The position numbers and the translations under genes were made by a program. A stretch of 64,000 bases of DNA, from positions 51,980,758 through 52,044,757 of the forward strand of contig OX485805.1 in NCBI GenBank assembly GCA_950295325.1. The letters run 5' to 3'. This document shows positions 46,644 to 59,072 of the stretch, one piece after another. The notes below the pieces were generated by a model. It ran no database searches and was not told the origin of the DNA. It was given only the letters and a program-made list of their open reading frames with translations. The stretch comes from Polytrichum commune. Taxonomy: Eukaryota; Streptophyta; Polytrichopsida; Polytrichales; Polytrichaceae. Every line of letters starts with the position of its first letter. The first letter of the stretch is position 1.

Positions 46644-49576
46644 GGTCCTCATTTAAGCCTTCCATGCCATATGTGTCCACAAAGGTCGTTCAGAGCTCGT
46701 TTGAAGAGGGATTTAGAGGTCTCAAGAAACTCAATTTGATTCAAACTTTTTACAAAAGTTGAGCATAATCATAAAACATCATCTTCACGTGTCTGCTGAT
46801 TGATTAAACAAAAAGATGAAGCATTGAGATTTTCCCAAATCTTAATGGGGACCTGAAAAGATAAACTGCTTGGGATGTAATTCGTTGTATACATTTTGCC
46901 TATATGTCTGGAATGTTGCAAAGCACTTCAGATTCTCAGAGTTGAATGGTTGAAAGATTTTGAGGCCTTTCCAGGATATACTATTGAGATTCTTGGAATC
47001 AATTTCCATTGAAGTGGATTGAAATGTAACATCTGTGTATCCATAATTCATATCTTTATCTTTTAATTTCCAAATGTGTCAAAGTTCTTAAATTCAATAT
47101 GTAAATTTAAAATGTAGTATATGTTGCTTTTCCTCCAAGTTTTCCAAGGCATTTAGCACACTGCTTTTTGCTCTCATACAGACACGCACCTCAAATATTG
47201 GGAGACTGGGCCTCATCTCACCTTTGCGGCAAGAAAAAGCTTTGAATTTCCTTGAAGTCCACGCCAAGTTAGTTAGTGAACCTTGCCGGACACTAAAGCA
47301 CCCCTATTGAGCTATGTCTACCTAAGAATTTGCCACCCTTGGTCCACGTGACAGTGCCCAAACTAGAATTTGTTGGTCTTGCCCATGATGTTACCCGCAG
47401 CTTGCCTGACCGGATAGAGCTCTAACAACGTTTGTCATCCTTTGAGCCGCAGACCCTCCCTAGACATTGAGAACGTTCTCTACTCCTATCTCCTTGGTTA
47501 TACACCACATTTACTAATGTGTTATGCAAAAGAGATTTGCTAATGTGCTATGCACTGAGATATGTGGAATGTATTACATGTTAAGATCTGTGGAATGTAT
47601 TATGCACCAAATCCAAATCTACAAATGTATTATGCAACAACACCAACGGATTCAAACTTGTCAGTGCGCACAACTATTGCATATCAATAGTGTTTGTAAT
47701 CAAGTGGTCTTCCTCTCTAAGCCTGTGATGCCAAGATTATATAGCTCAGTGAAGACACACTCTTGTTTTGTGCCTACACTTACATGATTTGTAGGTTATG
47801 CATGAGTAATTTTTATCGCACTCAATTCGATTGTGTACTAATAGTTAATGTGGTGCTATGAGATTTTGCTACATTTGATGATTATGTTGATTCATTACAA
47901 CCTACTGTTTATATCACTGTAGATTCATGATCCTTGTGTACCTGTTGGACTAGATCATCACTTACGAGTCTTATGAATCTCTAATCGGTTAGTCAATACG
48001 GTTGGTTCAATAACATAGACTTTGTTGATCTAATGACATATATCCACCTGGACATAACATATTAAATTGTTGAGTTTTGCGGTTGCAACACAATTGATCA
48101 AGACTTGGCTAGAAAGGTGTTGTAGTTTGTGCAAAATACTTGCAATTCTCATTACAAGGAAGTCAACTTCATGGGCTTCAAACCCAACTACGAGACAGAC
48201 GACAAAGATGCTAGATTTGATTCGGTTGCCTTTATATATATATATATATAGTATTCATATCTTATAGAAAATGTCATACAAAAAACGTTGTATGAAATGC
48301 GTCATGGAGAAAGTGTCATGCAAAAACGTCATGCAAAATATGTCATAAAAGATACGTGGTACAAACATTCATAACATTTTAAGGTAACAAACCGGGAAGC
48401 CCAAGTCATGATACCTTTTTTCACTGGTTGAAACATGGGCTTGTTTACCATCTCAAGGAGTGGAATACTTGTACGTGTTGGTACCATACTGAACTTGGGG
48501 AGTTACTGATTGGCTTCAATGACATGTGACCTAGTGGCAAAGGGGTACATGTCAATGTCAATGCCAATGTGATGGATTTTGTCAAAGAAACTCTATAGCT
48601 TAGTTTGAGAAAGGTCATAGATGCTCAAGAGAACCTTTTGGTAGTGACCTAAAGCAATATGCCCTTCAAAAAACAACCCCTCAAAAATCAATAAGTCCTT
48701 CAATCTAAGTACCCACTACTTTAAACAAATAGGCACAAAATTTTGGGGATCGTATTGGAGAAATATGATCCCCAAAATTTTGTTGCCACTGTCTATCATA
48801 TTCTCTTCTATACCTCCTTCTCTAGAGTCCTACCTCATTTGCTTCATCTACCTGGACACCATCATCTACCAAAGTATCATTAGCAAGAGGACGGGGAGCA
48901 TAGACCCGCTTCCCTTATTGTTTGATTGCCCATTTGAATATTACCGTATAGTTGGTAAGCAATAAATTTATGAGAAAGACTTTGTCAATCAACCCTAAAT
49001 ATTTGAAACCCTTCAAATATTGGAATCATACGAAGGACTTGGACAAACCTTGCAAGGTTAAAAACGAGAGGGTCTTTGACTACCCTGCACATGCATCATT
49101 GAATTGAGAGAGAGAGAGAGAGCATGCATTCAATAATTAATATAGTACATAGCACTAAATTAAGAAGCAAATTTCTAAAATCCAAGAAGAATTTTCTTAA
49201 ATCTCAAACAAGTTGTTACTCACATTGAAGGAAAACACTCACAAGGGCTATAAGCATCACCTTAGTAGTAGAGGCACAAGCCCTAAGCATGCAAGTGACC
49301 CAACATATCTACCAATGCAATTTAAAACAACAGAATTTGTGTTTCTCTTGAACTCACTACTTCTACCACCTTGCACATACAAAAACAAAGCGACACACAA
49401 TACATGCATGAACATAAACACAAATTAAATGAGATCCAAGAAGAAACAAAACCTCTTGAAAGCAAGGTGCGACTCACATTATAGGAAAGTGGTTGGTGAG
49501 ATTTGATTTGTAGGGCTTGCAAGAAGCAGAGTGGTGCACCAAACCCTAAGCATGAGAAATACCCCAATGCTCTACC
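46644..49576. other. stretch without recognised genes; microsatellites
   Basis: About 2.9 kb. It contains a (TA)n run near 48232-48250, a (GA)n run at 49106-49122 and clustered GTCATGCAAAA-type words near 48270-48350. Short frames, including 47524-47787, are not recognisable. Confidence 0.4.
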
Positions 49577-49855
49577 GGATCTGTCTAAAAACCCCCATCG
49601 AGCGTGGCTCGGAGGCCAGGTTCGGGAGGGGGTGGCAGGGTTGGAGTAAAACATGCCCCCTATTTTTTTAATTGGGTGGGGCCTTACTTGATCTCATAGG
49701 GGGCTTCCTAGAGTAATTTGGGGCCGCAGGACCCAAATTTAGCAAAAAAAAACCCAAAAAAATCCCCAAGGGACCAAAACGGGGAGGGCCAGAAAAATGA
49801 ACCCCACCGAACCTGACCTCCGAGCCGCGCTCAATGGGGGTATTTAGACCCACCC
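49577..49855. mobile_element. GC-rich foldback MITE with ~50-bp terminal inverted repeats
   Basis: 279 bp. The left arm GTCTAAAAACCCCCATCGAG, then CGTGGCTCGGAGGCCAGGTT, matches the inverse of the right arm (GTCTAAATACCCCCATTGAG, then CGCGGCTCGGAGGTCAGGTT) with few mismatches, so the arms alone make up about a third of the element. Purine/pyrimidine-skewed filler lies between. TCTACC occurs close to both outer sides but the duplication is uncertain. Confidence 0.75.
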
Positions 49856-52419
49856 ATGATCTACCCATGCAACTTAGAATAGTTTGAAACAACAAAAATA
49901 ATGTTTCTCTTCATCACTACTTTGGGGAGATAGCTTCGCCATGGCAAGCGCCACCCAAGGAGAGTTTGAATTTCCATTACAAACGGGAGGAATTTGAATG
50001 ACCGCCACCAATCCATGGTGGGGAGGACGACAAATCAAGAAATGTCTAGGTCCATCGAGAAAAGAAGCCAACCCAAGAAGAAAGCCAATGGCCCAACACA
50101 CGAAGAAAGAGTCTCGTGACTGACAAACTTGCTTGGATGGTGGAGATGACTTCCTAGGTACCTTCATCCTACATCCTAATTGTGGGACATGGCCGTCATA
50201 ATGGATGAAACAAATTTACATCCATGATTATGGATGTCATCTATCTTTTGCCTTTGTTAATAAACTACATTGTTAAGAGGTTGTAGTCTATTATTTAGGT
50301 TTACCCTAGTAATTCTTTACATTTTGTTCACACAATAGTAACAACTAATGTTTTAATGCAACCATCCTCTTGTGTTAAGCAATTGACATACTTCTATCTA
50401 AAAAAAATTCATTAGGAAATATAATTTTCTTCTTTTAATATTATTTTTAAGAACACTAAATTGTATTGATATACTATGCACCATCCAAATGAAGTGTAAG
50501 TTCATGAAACACACATCCTTGCCTTCATGTGCAACAAAATGAACAATTTTTTTTAAAAATTTTATTGGGGACCATTTCCAAAACTTATCATTTGGAAGGT
50601 GGAAAATGCGTTTGATTTTTTTTTAAAGAAAACTTCTCATGCAATTTCACATAATAATTTGTAAGTGTTATGGTATTTAAAGTTATGTTGTGCTCAACCA
50701 TGTTATTTTCATGACATTGTCAAATTTAAGCACAAATAATGAAGTTTTGGATTTCCTTTTAAAACACGTTTGAAATTATAAGCAACTATCAACAACTACT
50801 TAAAGTTGTTGTAAGCACCAAAATATAGTGTTTGAAGATTACTCACACTCAGTAAGCCTAATCATTCATTGACTTTATGATATAGACAAAGTTAGTGTGG
50901 AAATTAGGTGGATTGCACTTCATGTATTCATGTGTAATTTCAAAGTTGGGGCAATGCAATTTTTAAGGACTATCAACACATCCTTTGGCTCATTAAACTA
51001 GAACTACATCTACCATTAGCTTCCTTAAACTGATCCCTAGACCCCGTGTATGACGACCTTGCATACGATGAGGACCCCCCACCTTCATTGCGTAGAACCA
51101 ACACAACATAGTTGGGTACTAAACCCAAGCTGGATTAAAGCTCAACATCACCACCTCCATGAACCCACCTGGCTCAGTTGTAGAATTGTCCCCTTGCATC
51201 CTAGGTGACGACCCCCTTTGTACCCAAAACTCATCCCCTTGGCTTTTGTGGCCCTATGTCCTTGGCTTTGTGAGCTTGAACCATTCCCCCTCCTAAATGA
51301 ATAGAATGGCTAGAATAGACATTGACAAGGCACCCTAAAACCCACCTTGAATTGACCCGAGATAGAGTGAAGCCCGTTACCTACACTATATGGAAGTAGT
51401 ATGTGGTGGTGCAACTAATGGCAGCCAAACCCGTCATTCCGTGGGCCCATGCACTCCTTTCCCATGGGGAATGGTTCAAGGTAAGTAGAGTGTTGATGAT
51501 TGGGAGATGTTTCTAAGTGTTGCTTTTGAGTGGGGTGTTGGTTTTAGCACCCTCTACCTTATTGGTTCATTAAGGACCAAACTCATTTTGCCAAAAGGTG
51601 CTATAATATAAGCTCATTGTGAAATATCAACTGAGAATTTTGTGTGGGCCCATGAACTCTTGAATTATACGCAATATCAATTTTATTTGATTTTTGATTT
51701 AAAAATACATATATGTCCAAGTTGTCATCATGGATATTTCATCCAAATAAGCATCAAACCAGGTTAGGTTTACATTCCTTGTTTTCCATATATTTGGAAA
51801 GAATGTTCGACTTCCATGTTTTGAGCTACCGCCAAGTTAAAAATTTGTGTACTTGCACACGATGTGGTCCCCGATCGATCATTGATGAAGTCATGGGGAT
51901 GGAACAAATTTGGACGGCGAATGATCCCCTTGGTGGTTTGTAGATAACAACTTAACTTGGCCGTGGTCCCCCCTTCAACCTTTGGCATGTGGCAAAGGCT
52001 TCCAAAAAGAAGAAGAAAAGGAAAAGGAAAAAACCTCATTTGGTTTAGCCATGGCCATAATTTGGAAGTCATGCCATGTTTGGGCCGGGTCATGTCATTT
52101 TTTGACATTGGTGGTTTGGAAGTTCCCTCTTATCTTCTAAGTTGAGGCATGAGGCTGCTAAGAATATGTATGGATTATTGAGTTTTGCATAAAGTCTTGA
52201 CATTAAACTTATGTTGAGTTGGTTAGAATGCAACTATAATATCGTAGTTATAAAGTCACTCAAGTTTTTTATAACGTTTAAATTAACATGTTTAAAGGGT
52301 CATGATGTCAAATTATTAAACCTATCCACCAAGGATAACTTCCAAACCACCACTCACAACACAAACCTAGGAATTAGGAATCTTCTAGTTTCAACTGTTC
52401 TTAAGGTCGTTGCATAGAC
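49856..52419. other. stretch without recognised genes
   Basis: About 2.6 kb. Frames at 49874-50167 (minus) and 51770-52108 (minus) have no recognisable domain. Nothing else supported. Confidence 0.4.
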
Positions 52420-53400
52420 GAAGGATCCTCCTAGTGCCCCACAACTGGTGGAAGACCTCTAGCATGCCTTCCTTTGCAACCGGAAAATTTTGACATACTT
52501 GAGGACCCTAGCCCATGCCATCTTCCTGTAGAGGACATGTATTCGTTGCAAATGGGCATTTAACTTTGATAGCATGTCAATGAGTGTGGTGGAACACCAT
52601 ATCATTGTGTTCATTCCAAATGGTCCAAAGGGTAATGTTGTGGAGGAGATGCCAAATTACAAACCAATTCTTAATTATTATTTTTCCAAATGCGTTCTCC
52701 AAAAGCATGTGCTTCTGATGGAGCTTAACATTCTCGTCACTCTGGCTCCACTAAGCTCCATCATAATGAACCTAGCCCAGTTCCAAGCCCGCTTGACTTG
52801 AATGCAATCCCAAAACATATATTTGATAGATTCACATGTATGCGGAAGGTAGAAAGGGCATCAAGTAGAGATGGTTGTAGGTGAGGTCTTGGTCCGCCAT
52901 ACATGAAACATGACTGCATGGTGCAAGATTGACCAAATACAAGCAACCATTTGAACCAAGCATTTGGGGCCCCTTGCATTCGACGACTCAAAAGCCATAA
53001 CTATAAGGAAGAAGATTACACCATTTGGTGAGTTGTGTTGTGGGTGCCCGGGAGCGCGGGGGGGGGGGGGGGTCTGTAAGGAGGGTTTGGCATATATTGG
53101 TAGTGTAGCAAAGGAACGGGGTCACATCCTTCCATGCCCACCAGGAGGGGTCCCACTTGAGGGTAGCAATGGGATGTTTTTTTTTGCCATGTAATGGTGC
53201 CTAAGATTCTAACTCTATGGAAGCAACCTTCCACCTCTCCACTTGATTGTTCCCATTTGATAAGGTGGTATGAGAGTTGGCCAACATGGATACAATCCTC
53301 GGTACCAAGAGGGTGTAGTTAAGGTTGACCATCCCCTCAAGTCTTCTGCATGGCAATCCGGGATTAGGGTGGCGGGTCCAATAAAATCCTTATTTAGGAT
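52420..53400 (-). pseudogene. LINE remnant: reverse-transcriptase zinc-binding domain
   Basis: Read right to left. The minus strand near 52880-52700 encodes HTCESIKYMFWDCIQVKRAW then NWARFIM, the pattern of the zf-RVT domain that ends plant L1-type LINE polyproteins (Cys pair, ESI.HMFWDC, ..W.W). Downstream pieces (to about 52440) continue in broken frames. Upstream (53370-53210) a segment reading RRLEGMVNLNYTLLVPRI may belong to the same protein. The main reverse-transcriptase motifs are not visible. Poly-G insertion at 53058-53072 interrupts it. Confidence 0.5.
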
Positions 53401-54601
53401 ATTGATTTTTTCTCAAAGTACTTGAGATGGTAAGAGGAGCTAGTCAAAGGAGTATTCACCCAACTTTCAAAATAGGCTCCAAGTATTAACACACAACTAA
53501 CTAACACACTCTTAATAGAAATGTTTTTGAATGAAGAATCAAATGCATGATTTTGTCCTTCTTCGAAAAAAGATTCCATGACATCTTAGGATATAGGCTT
53601 TTGATATTGTACAATTTAACAATGAATTGTCAAAGTGTTGATTATAGGTATGTTTCAAATCAATCCTAAGTTCTTTGTTGAAGAATCGTTTATTCTCTAG
53701 ATGTTGGGAGGGTGAGTACAATTTAATGTAACCTGCCATTCTTTTATAGATAGGTTTTCCTCCGGTAGATGATATCACTATATTATAAACTATGGTGGGA
53801 GTTAAGGAAGGGGGGGGGGGGGGCTTGGTGTCTCATATATTCAATATTCCAAAGTATCAATTTAAACATACACTTACAATTCCGATGGAGCCAATTCATA
53901 AGTCTCCGTATATTCCATGAGCCAGTGTTCTCTTACACTACTTCCACAAAGTGATCAGACTTGATCATCTTGTACTTCTTATTACTTCCTATCCTAAATA
54001 GAGTCAAAGTCACTTAATCCTATCACTTCCACTTCCCTAAGCACACATTTAAACGGGTGGTTCCTATGAACGACAAAACTTCCTTCTTATCCTTTACACC
54101 TTTTTCGTGCGATGCTCTTTCTACCATTAACCCTTACTTCTACCTTATCTTCCTACTATTATCCTACCGTGGGAAGATCAAACTCTTACCGTTAACATTC
54201 TCATAATTCAAACCATGTTCATTTTGGACAAGAAACTACATAAGCCACTTTTAGATTAGATCATGTTGACAAGTTGCAAGAGATTCGGGGCTCACATGAT
54301 GGTAATCATGTGTATGGGTCTTAAGTGGCTCATTTTCTTAATCAAACCCCTATACTTGATTGATACGTGATTCAGTGAGGATCAAAAAGCAAAAGTAATA
54401 AAAACACATGCTTAAAAGCGATTGCGTTGTTAGTGACTAGTCTACACTCAATAGTGAACATAATTGGGAGGAGTCCTACGTATCTAGTTAAGAAATCAAC
54501 AAACATGCACTTCCATAAAACCATAATTAAAGTATGGGAGATCCGATTTTTGATCTAATTTTTGCATGTGTTTCATCATAGATTTGCTAATGCAACACAT
54601 A
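53401..54601. other. stretch without recognised genes
   Basis: About 1.2 kb, AT-rich, with a poly-G run at 53810-53823. Nothing coding is supported. Confidence 0.4.
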
Positions 54602-54842
54602 TTAACCCTTAAAGAACAATGCTGCCCCACGGGCTTGGTATTATTTTGGGAGAATCTTGTTCAAAACTTCTACTCCATTGCACCAAATGGAGTTTTTAGA
54701 ATGCCAAATCGAGCACCTTAGCAAGATCTATACTTCTTTAGAATAGAGCCTATGTAAATTAATTGGTTAATCATGCTTACAATAAATTTTAAAAGATATT
54801 TTGGGTGTGGTATCGGGAAAGCATATGTCCTTTAAGGGTTAA
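54602..54842. mobile_element. small MITE-like element with 17-bp terminal inverted repeats
   Basis: TTAACCCTTAAAGAACA at 54602-54618 and its inverse TGTCCTTTAAGGGTTAA at 54826-54842 (16 of 17). Pairing continues weakly inwards (ATGCTGCCCC / TATGCTTTCCC). About 240 bp, non-coding. Confidence 0.55.
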
Positions 54843-55247
54843 CTTGGGTAAATCTAATAGGTAGAAGTTGGAGAACACAAAGTACAACCCAAATAACACC
54901 CACACACTTTACATAGGGACCGTTGTGTAGAGATTATAATTATAGGCCACATGCTTAGAATAGGTTACTCTAGCACGACAATTTCAGTTGTCCTTTTATT
55001 TGAGCCATGACGGTTACACAGACGCAGTCATTCATTGGCAGCCACAAACATGGGCCTGAAAACGCGAACGAAAGCTGGAATGTGAGTGAGCAAGTTATAT
55101 AGAGTAGTCGTGGCCCCTCCAAAACCATATACTTGTATTTTTCCCACATTACACATCATTTGCTGCCAAGGCTGCATGGGAGGGGCTTTTTGGCTTTTGG
55201 GTGTTTTATGCCTTTCTGCATGTCTGCACAAGCTAAACAACCCGTGG
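54843..55247. other. flank left of hAT element B
   Basis: About 400 bp, no recognised gene. A 167-codon minus-strand frame (55028-55531) runs across the transposon boundary and is therefore not an ancestral gene. Confidence 0.4.
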
Positions 55248-55255
55248 GCCTTCAT
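55248..55255 (+). repeat. 8-bp target duplication GCCTTCAT (left)
   Basis: Identical to 56338-56345 on the right side of hAT element B. Confidence 0.9.
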
Positions 55256-56337
55256 CAGGCCTGTTTTTTTCACAAAGTTTTTACCCGTCCACGTCCCAAA
55301 ACCTCGAATTGAAAGGCAAAAAAAATTGCAACCCGTCCCAAAACCGGTAATTTCAAAACCAACCCGTCCATGGAAAGGTTGAAGAAAAAAACAAATCGAT
55401 AAAGATAACCCAAAAGATGTCGGCATGTGATTGGTGCACTTGCCACTTGGAAACAATAGTATCTTACTATCTTTGTTCATTTTTGCTTTTTCTATTATAA
55501 TTACCAATTTGTTAGCCTGCCACTGCCCCATTTTGTCTGTTTGTCCACAGACTAGTTCAGAGAAACTGAACTAGACTCAGTCACTCAAACTCAACCGGTT
55601 CATTTGAAACTAACTTGAATTCAAGAAGTTGAAGAGTGCCGTTGGAACAATCTTCTCCTGCAATCTTGAACTTCAACAGGTGTTTTCTCAAACTCAACCG
55701 GTTCATTTGACGACTGCAATCAAGTTATCTCTCACCGGTCTCTCAGTTGCTTTAGCTTTCAGTTGCATATGTTCAATTCATTAGCATCCTAAATCTTGAG
55801 AGTCTTATTCCTCTCTTTTGTTGTGGGTTGAGTGCAGATTCGAGGGCTGTGCAAGAAATTTCTATCAATTCGAGTTAAACCCTAGCAAATTGCAGGGTTG
55901 AGCTTGTAAGTTGTTGGGTCAATGTATGAGTAGATATTTGAGCCTAACATGTGCCTAAGATGGTGGAAGCGTTGTCTTTGCAAGGATAGTGCAAGCGTTG
56001 TCTATTTATTAGTTGGATTGATTTTGCAGGTTCAAGTCTCAAGCCCCATCACGATTCCGATGAAGAAATTGTGACACTTTCAAGTCCGATGTTCCATTAT
56101 GGTATTAGTGGTTTGATTGCATTATGCTTATATTCACATGTCATATATGACATAACGTAATTGATATTTGTACCATTTTCTTTTTAATTAAAAAAATGTT
56201 ATTTTTAGAACCCGTCCAAAGTGAATTTGACACGTCCCAAAACCAGTTCATTTTCTAAGAACCCGTCCACTAGAAATGTTTTTTTTTTATGAACATGTCC
56301 CTAGACATGTTAGGGACCTTGTGAAAAAACACCCCTG
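55256..56337 (+). mobile_element. non-autonomous hAT element B
   Basis: 1082 bp. Termini CAGGCCTGTTTTTTTCACAA and, inverted, CAGGGGTGTTTTTTCACAAG with a perfect 8-bp duplication GCCTTCAT. Ends match element A; the interior (about 55500-56095) is absent from A and contains two CTCAAACTCAACCGGTTCAT blocks. The interior also resembles family C near 55418 (GATGTCGGCATGTGATTGG). No transposase. Confidence 0.9.
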
Positions 56338-56356
56338 GCCTTCATGGCATTCGAGG

Positions 56357-56593
56357 CAGTGCCTGGGAAGTTTTTGGGCATAATATATAGTTGGTCAAGA
56401 TCCTAGTATTCTAAATCCAGCCGGTTACATGTTGACATCTTCCGGTTTTGCTTCATTATCCATTCGAGGTATATTCTTCTATAGATTCTTCTAAAATGAT
56501 CGGTAATTCTTCTGAAGTCTCCAACTTCAACCGGCTATTCCTCAACCTCAACCGGTTCATTTGTAACTAACCGCCAGTTCATCCTGAGCCCTG
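56357..56593 (-). mobile_element. small hAT-like MITE (family C), copy 2
   Basis: 237 bp. Plus-strand ends are CAGTGCCTGGGAAG and the inverse of CAGGGCTCAGGATG. Flanking octamers ATTCGAGG (56349-56356) and ATTCAAGG (56594-56601) match at 7 of 8, so this copy defines the family boundaries. It lies only 11 bp beyond the right target duplication start of hAT element B. Confidence 0.8.
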
Positions 56594-56601
56594 ATTCAAG
56601 G

Positions 56602-58014
56602 TTCAATTTTGTAGTCTAATATAAACATGTTATAGTCATCTTTATTACTTTGAGAAATCTTCTTCGATCCAAATCTGACATTGTTAGAGTTTACTTGACA
56701 TTAAATTAACAATAAAACCCCAAATCACTCTCTCAGATACGATTGAAACAAACTAACCACAAAGTTACATGTAGGGGGCATGTTCTAAACCTGGTAATCC
56801 TTAAAGATCATTGGGTGTTTCGAATAGGAGAGATAGCTTAACATGAACACCTTTTCATTTTGTAATGTCATTTACACAAAATGAAAGATGTCACAAAGCA
56901 CACTAAGGTTACATCTTATAGTTTACATTTATATGTATCATGGCATGGCATATTTCCATGCATAAGAATTTGATTATAAACATTCGTAAACAAACTACAT
57001 CAATGTAATGAAGTTGTGTTCTAAGGCTCAAACTAATTTATGCTATACATAGTTTGAAGGACTGAAAACTTTACAATCATGTGTAGAAACGGTAGCCAAA
57101 AGTATTACATATTGCATACGGTTGTACATGTTGTGTTAATATATATTTTGACCCTATTTTAAGTATATTTTTTCAATTGTGGAAGCCGGCTAGAAGGATA
57201 AACCTATTCCAATAAGGGTATTTATCTAGAAAAAAACTAAAGAAAAACAATTAAAATTTAGCTTCTTCTTCTTCTTCTTCTTCCTTTTTGTTTTGGTCTC
57301 CAGTGTCATGTCAAGTTCTTGGTGACCTTTAAAGGTTAACTCTAAACCCCCAATGTCCCTACAAACTACATTGTGGTTGCCACATCATTCTTGTAATGCA
57401 CGTAGCATCGGTTGGAGTTCCTTATTGAGAAAAGAATATTATTTGGAGTGTGTGTTCAAGGTTATATCATGTAGATGTTTTCAAAGTGGATTGGGTTTAC
57501 CCTATTATATATGGTCTTCTATGAAATTATAGCCCACCTCCCAATCAGTGAACATGTTTTGCTACACTCATAAAAACTATGTACTTTCGATTACCAAATG
57601 ACATTACCACTGGAGGATGGACTCTTCATTGAAAACCTAAATGACGTGTGTGGAGTACTATGAATTACGCTCGATTACGTTTGATCACACTTCATTAGTT
57701 TGAATGTGCAGAAATACTTGTCAAAGTAAAAGGCATTAACTAAAATATTATAAAATGAACATGCTAATATTATCACCCCAATTTAAGTTTAATTTTAGAA
57801 CGACATAGACCCTTTCACATGGTATGTCACAAAAATTATAACCTCAATGCTAATGAGGATTTATTTGAAAAAAAAAATCTTAACCTCCAAGTTAATGACA
57901 TATTTTATTGACAATTTCACTTCAAGAATGAAATCCCAATGAATTACTTATTTCCTAAGTGGAAGTAAACATACATTTTGGATTCTAAACTTTGTAGGTG
58001 AAGTGCACTCATGA
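56602..58014. other. stretch without recognised genes; (CTT)n microsatellite
   Basis: About 1.4 kb, AT-rich. A CTT run lies at 57263-57284. No coding sequence is supported. Confidence 0.45.
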
Positions 58015-58016
58015 CC

Positions 58017-58154
58017 GGTTTACACTACGAACCATGAAGTCGGACCATGAAAGAGGGCCTTTTTCAATGGTCCGAGTTCATAGTCCAACTTTCATGATCC
58101 GACTCCTTAAAAAATCAGTTTTGAAAGTCTGAGGCCCCTCACTAGGTGTAAACC
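58017..58154. repeat. nested foldback element
   Basis: Outer arms GGTTTACAC (58017-58025) and GTGTAAACC (58146-58154). Inner arms AGTCGGACCATGAAAG (58038-58053) and CTTTCATGATCCGACT (58089-58104), 15 of 16 paired. A MITE-like foldback is likely. Confidence 0.65.
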
Positions 58155-58288
58155 AAATATAGACCAAGAAAAATGACAGAACCGAAATGAAATGACATGG
58201 TCGCTTCATAAATGCAAGGACAACTTTTTTAAAAAAATCGGACGGTTCGGGCAACGTTTTCGGTTGGGTCCAATTAAAACAACAACTC

Positions 58289-58402
58289 CTCGGGAGCTGC
58301 CCGAGAGACAGTGCAGGTCGCCGACCCTGGCCCTTATTCTAGCAGACACCCCTCCCCCCAAAAGTCTGTAGGGGGGAGGTTAACGTCTGCCATTTCCCAG
58401 GC
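58289..58402. repeat. GC-rich double hairpin
   Basis: First hairpin: CTCGGG-AGCTG-CCCGAG at 58289-58305. Second: CCTCCCCCC (58351-58359) with GGGGGGAGG (58371-58379), extended by GCAGAC/GTCTGC outside. The stretch is much richer in GC than its surroundings. Confidence 0.65.
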
Positions 58403-58763
58403 CTTCCCTCCTTCCTTCCTTTGGATATGTACAATCCAAATATGGCTATATATGCACCGGTCTACATATATATTCGTTAGTAGCCGTTTAAAAGTCAATC
58501 TCCATTAGAATACTACAAGTCCCCTTTCCCGATGCAAAACTTGCAGTGGGTGTGTGTCTGCACATATGTCTGTACATCGAAGGATGTGCTGAGATTCTTA
58601 TGAAGAATTTGTTTGAGCTGATGAGTTGCACGTTAATCCCACATCAGTTCCAACCACCATACTGTATGTGTTGTTTAGATTAAATTTGAATATAAATAAA
58701 CATAGAATGATCATTCGATAGTTATAAAAGATTGTTGCAGACTCCAAGGGTGATTGATGATCA
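58403..58763. other. stretch without recognised genes
   Basis: About 360 bp; nothing supported. Confidence 0.4.
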
Positions 58764-59072
58764 GTGTGTATGTTTGACAAATTTCATTTCACGTTCAACT
58801 TCAAATCTAAAGTGTCACGTGACGTTTTCAAAAATGACAGTAGTGAATGTCATTTGACATCTACATTTCCTTCTCAAATGTTATCTCGATGTCACACGTC
58901 TAATAGTACGTGTCATTTCAATTTCTAAAGTGTCAATTGACGTGTGGTTTTGTTCTTCACAAGTCACACTACATGTCAAAATCTAAATTATGTGCGTGTC
59001 AATTGACATGCAGTTTATTTTTTAGCAAGATTTTGCGTGTCAAAGGTCAAGAACTTGCAAAAATACACATTG
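58764..59072 (+). repeat. dispersed repeat rich in GTCA-NN-TGAC palindromes, copy 2
   Basis: Matches the reverse complement of 8376-8690. It contains TGTCACGTGAC (58813), TGTCATTTGACA (58848), TGTCAATTGAC (58931) and TGTCAATTGACA (58997). The palindromes survive although the sequence between them has diverged. Confidence 0.7.

Noticed and set aside
55028..55531. 167-codon minus-strand frame
   Set aside because: It crosses the precise left boundary and target duplication of hAT element B, so it cannot be an ancestral gene.
56096..56110. TATGGTATTAGTGG as a retroelement primer-binding site in hAT B
   Set aside because: It resembles the Met-tRNA complement only loosely, there is no LTR pair around it, and the same sequence in element A has no retroelement context.
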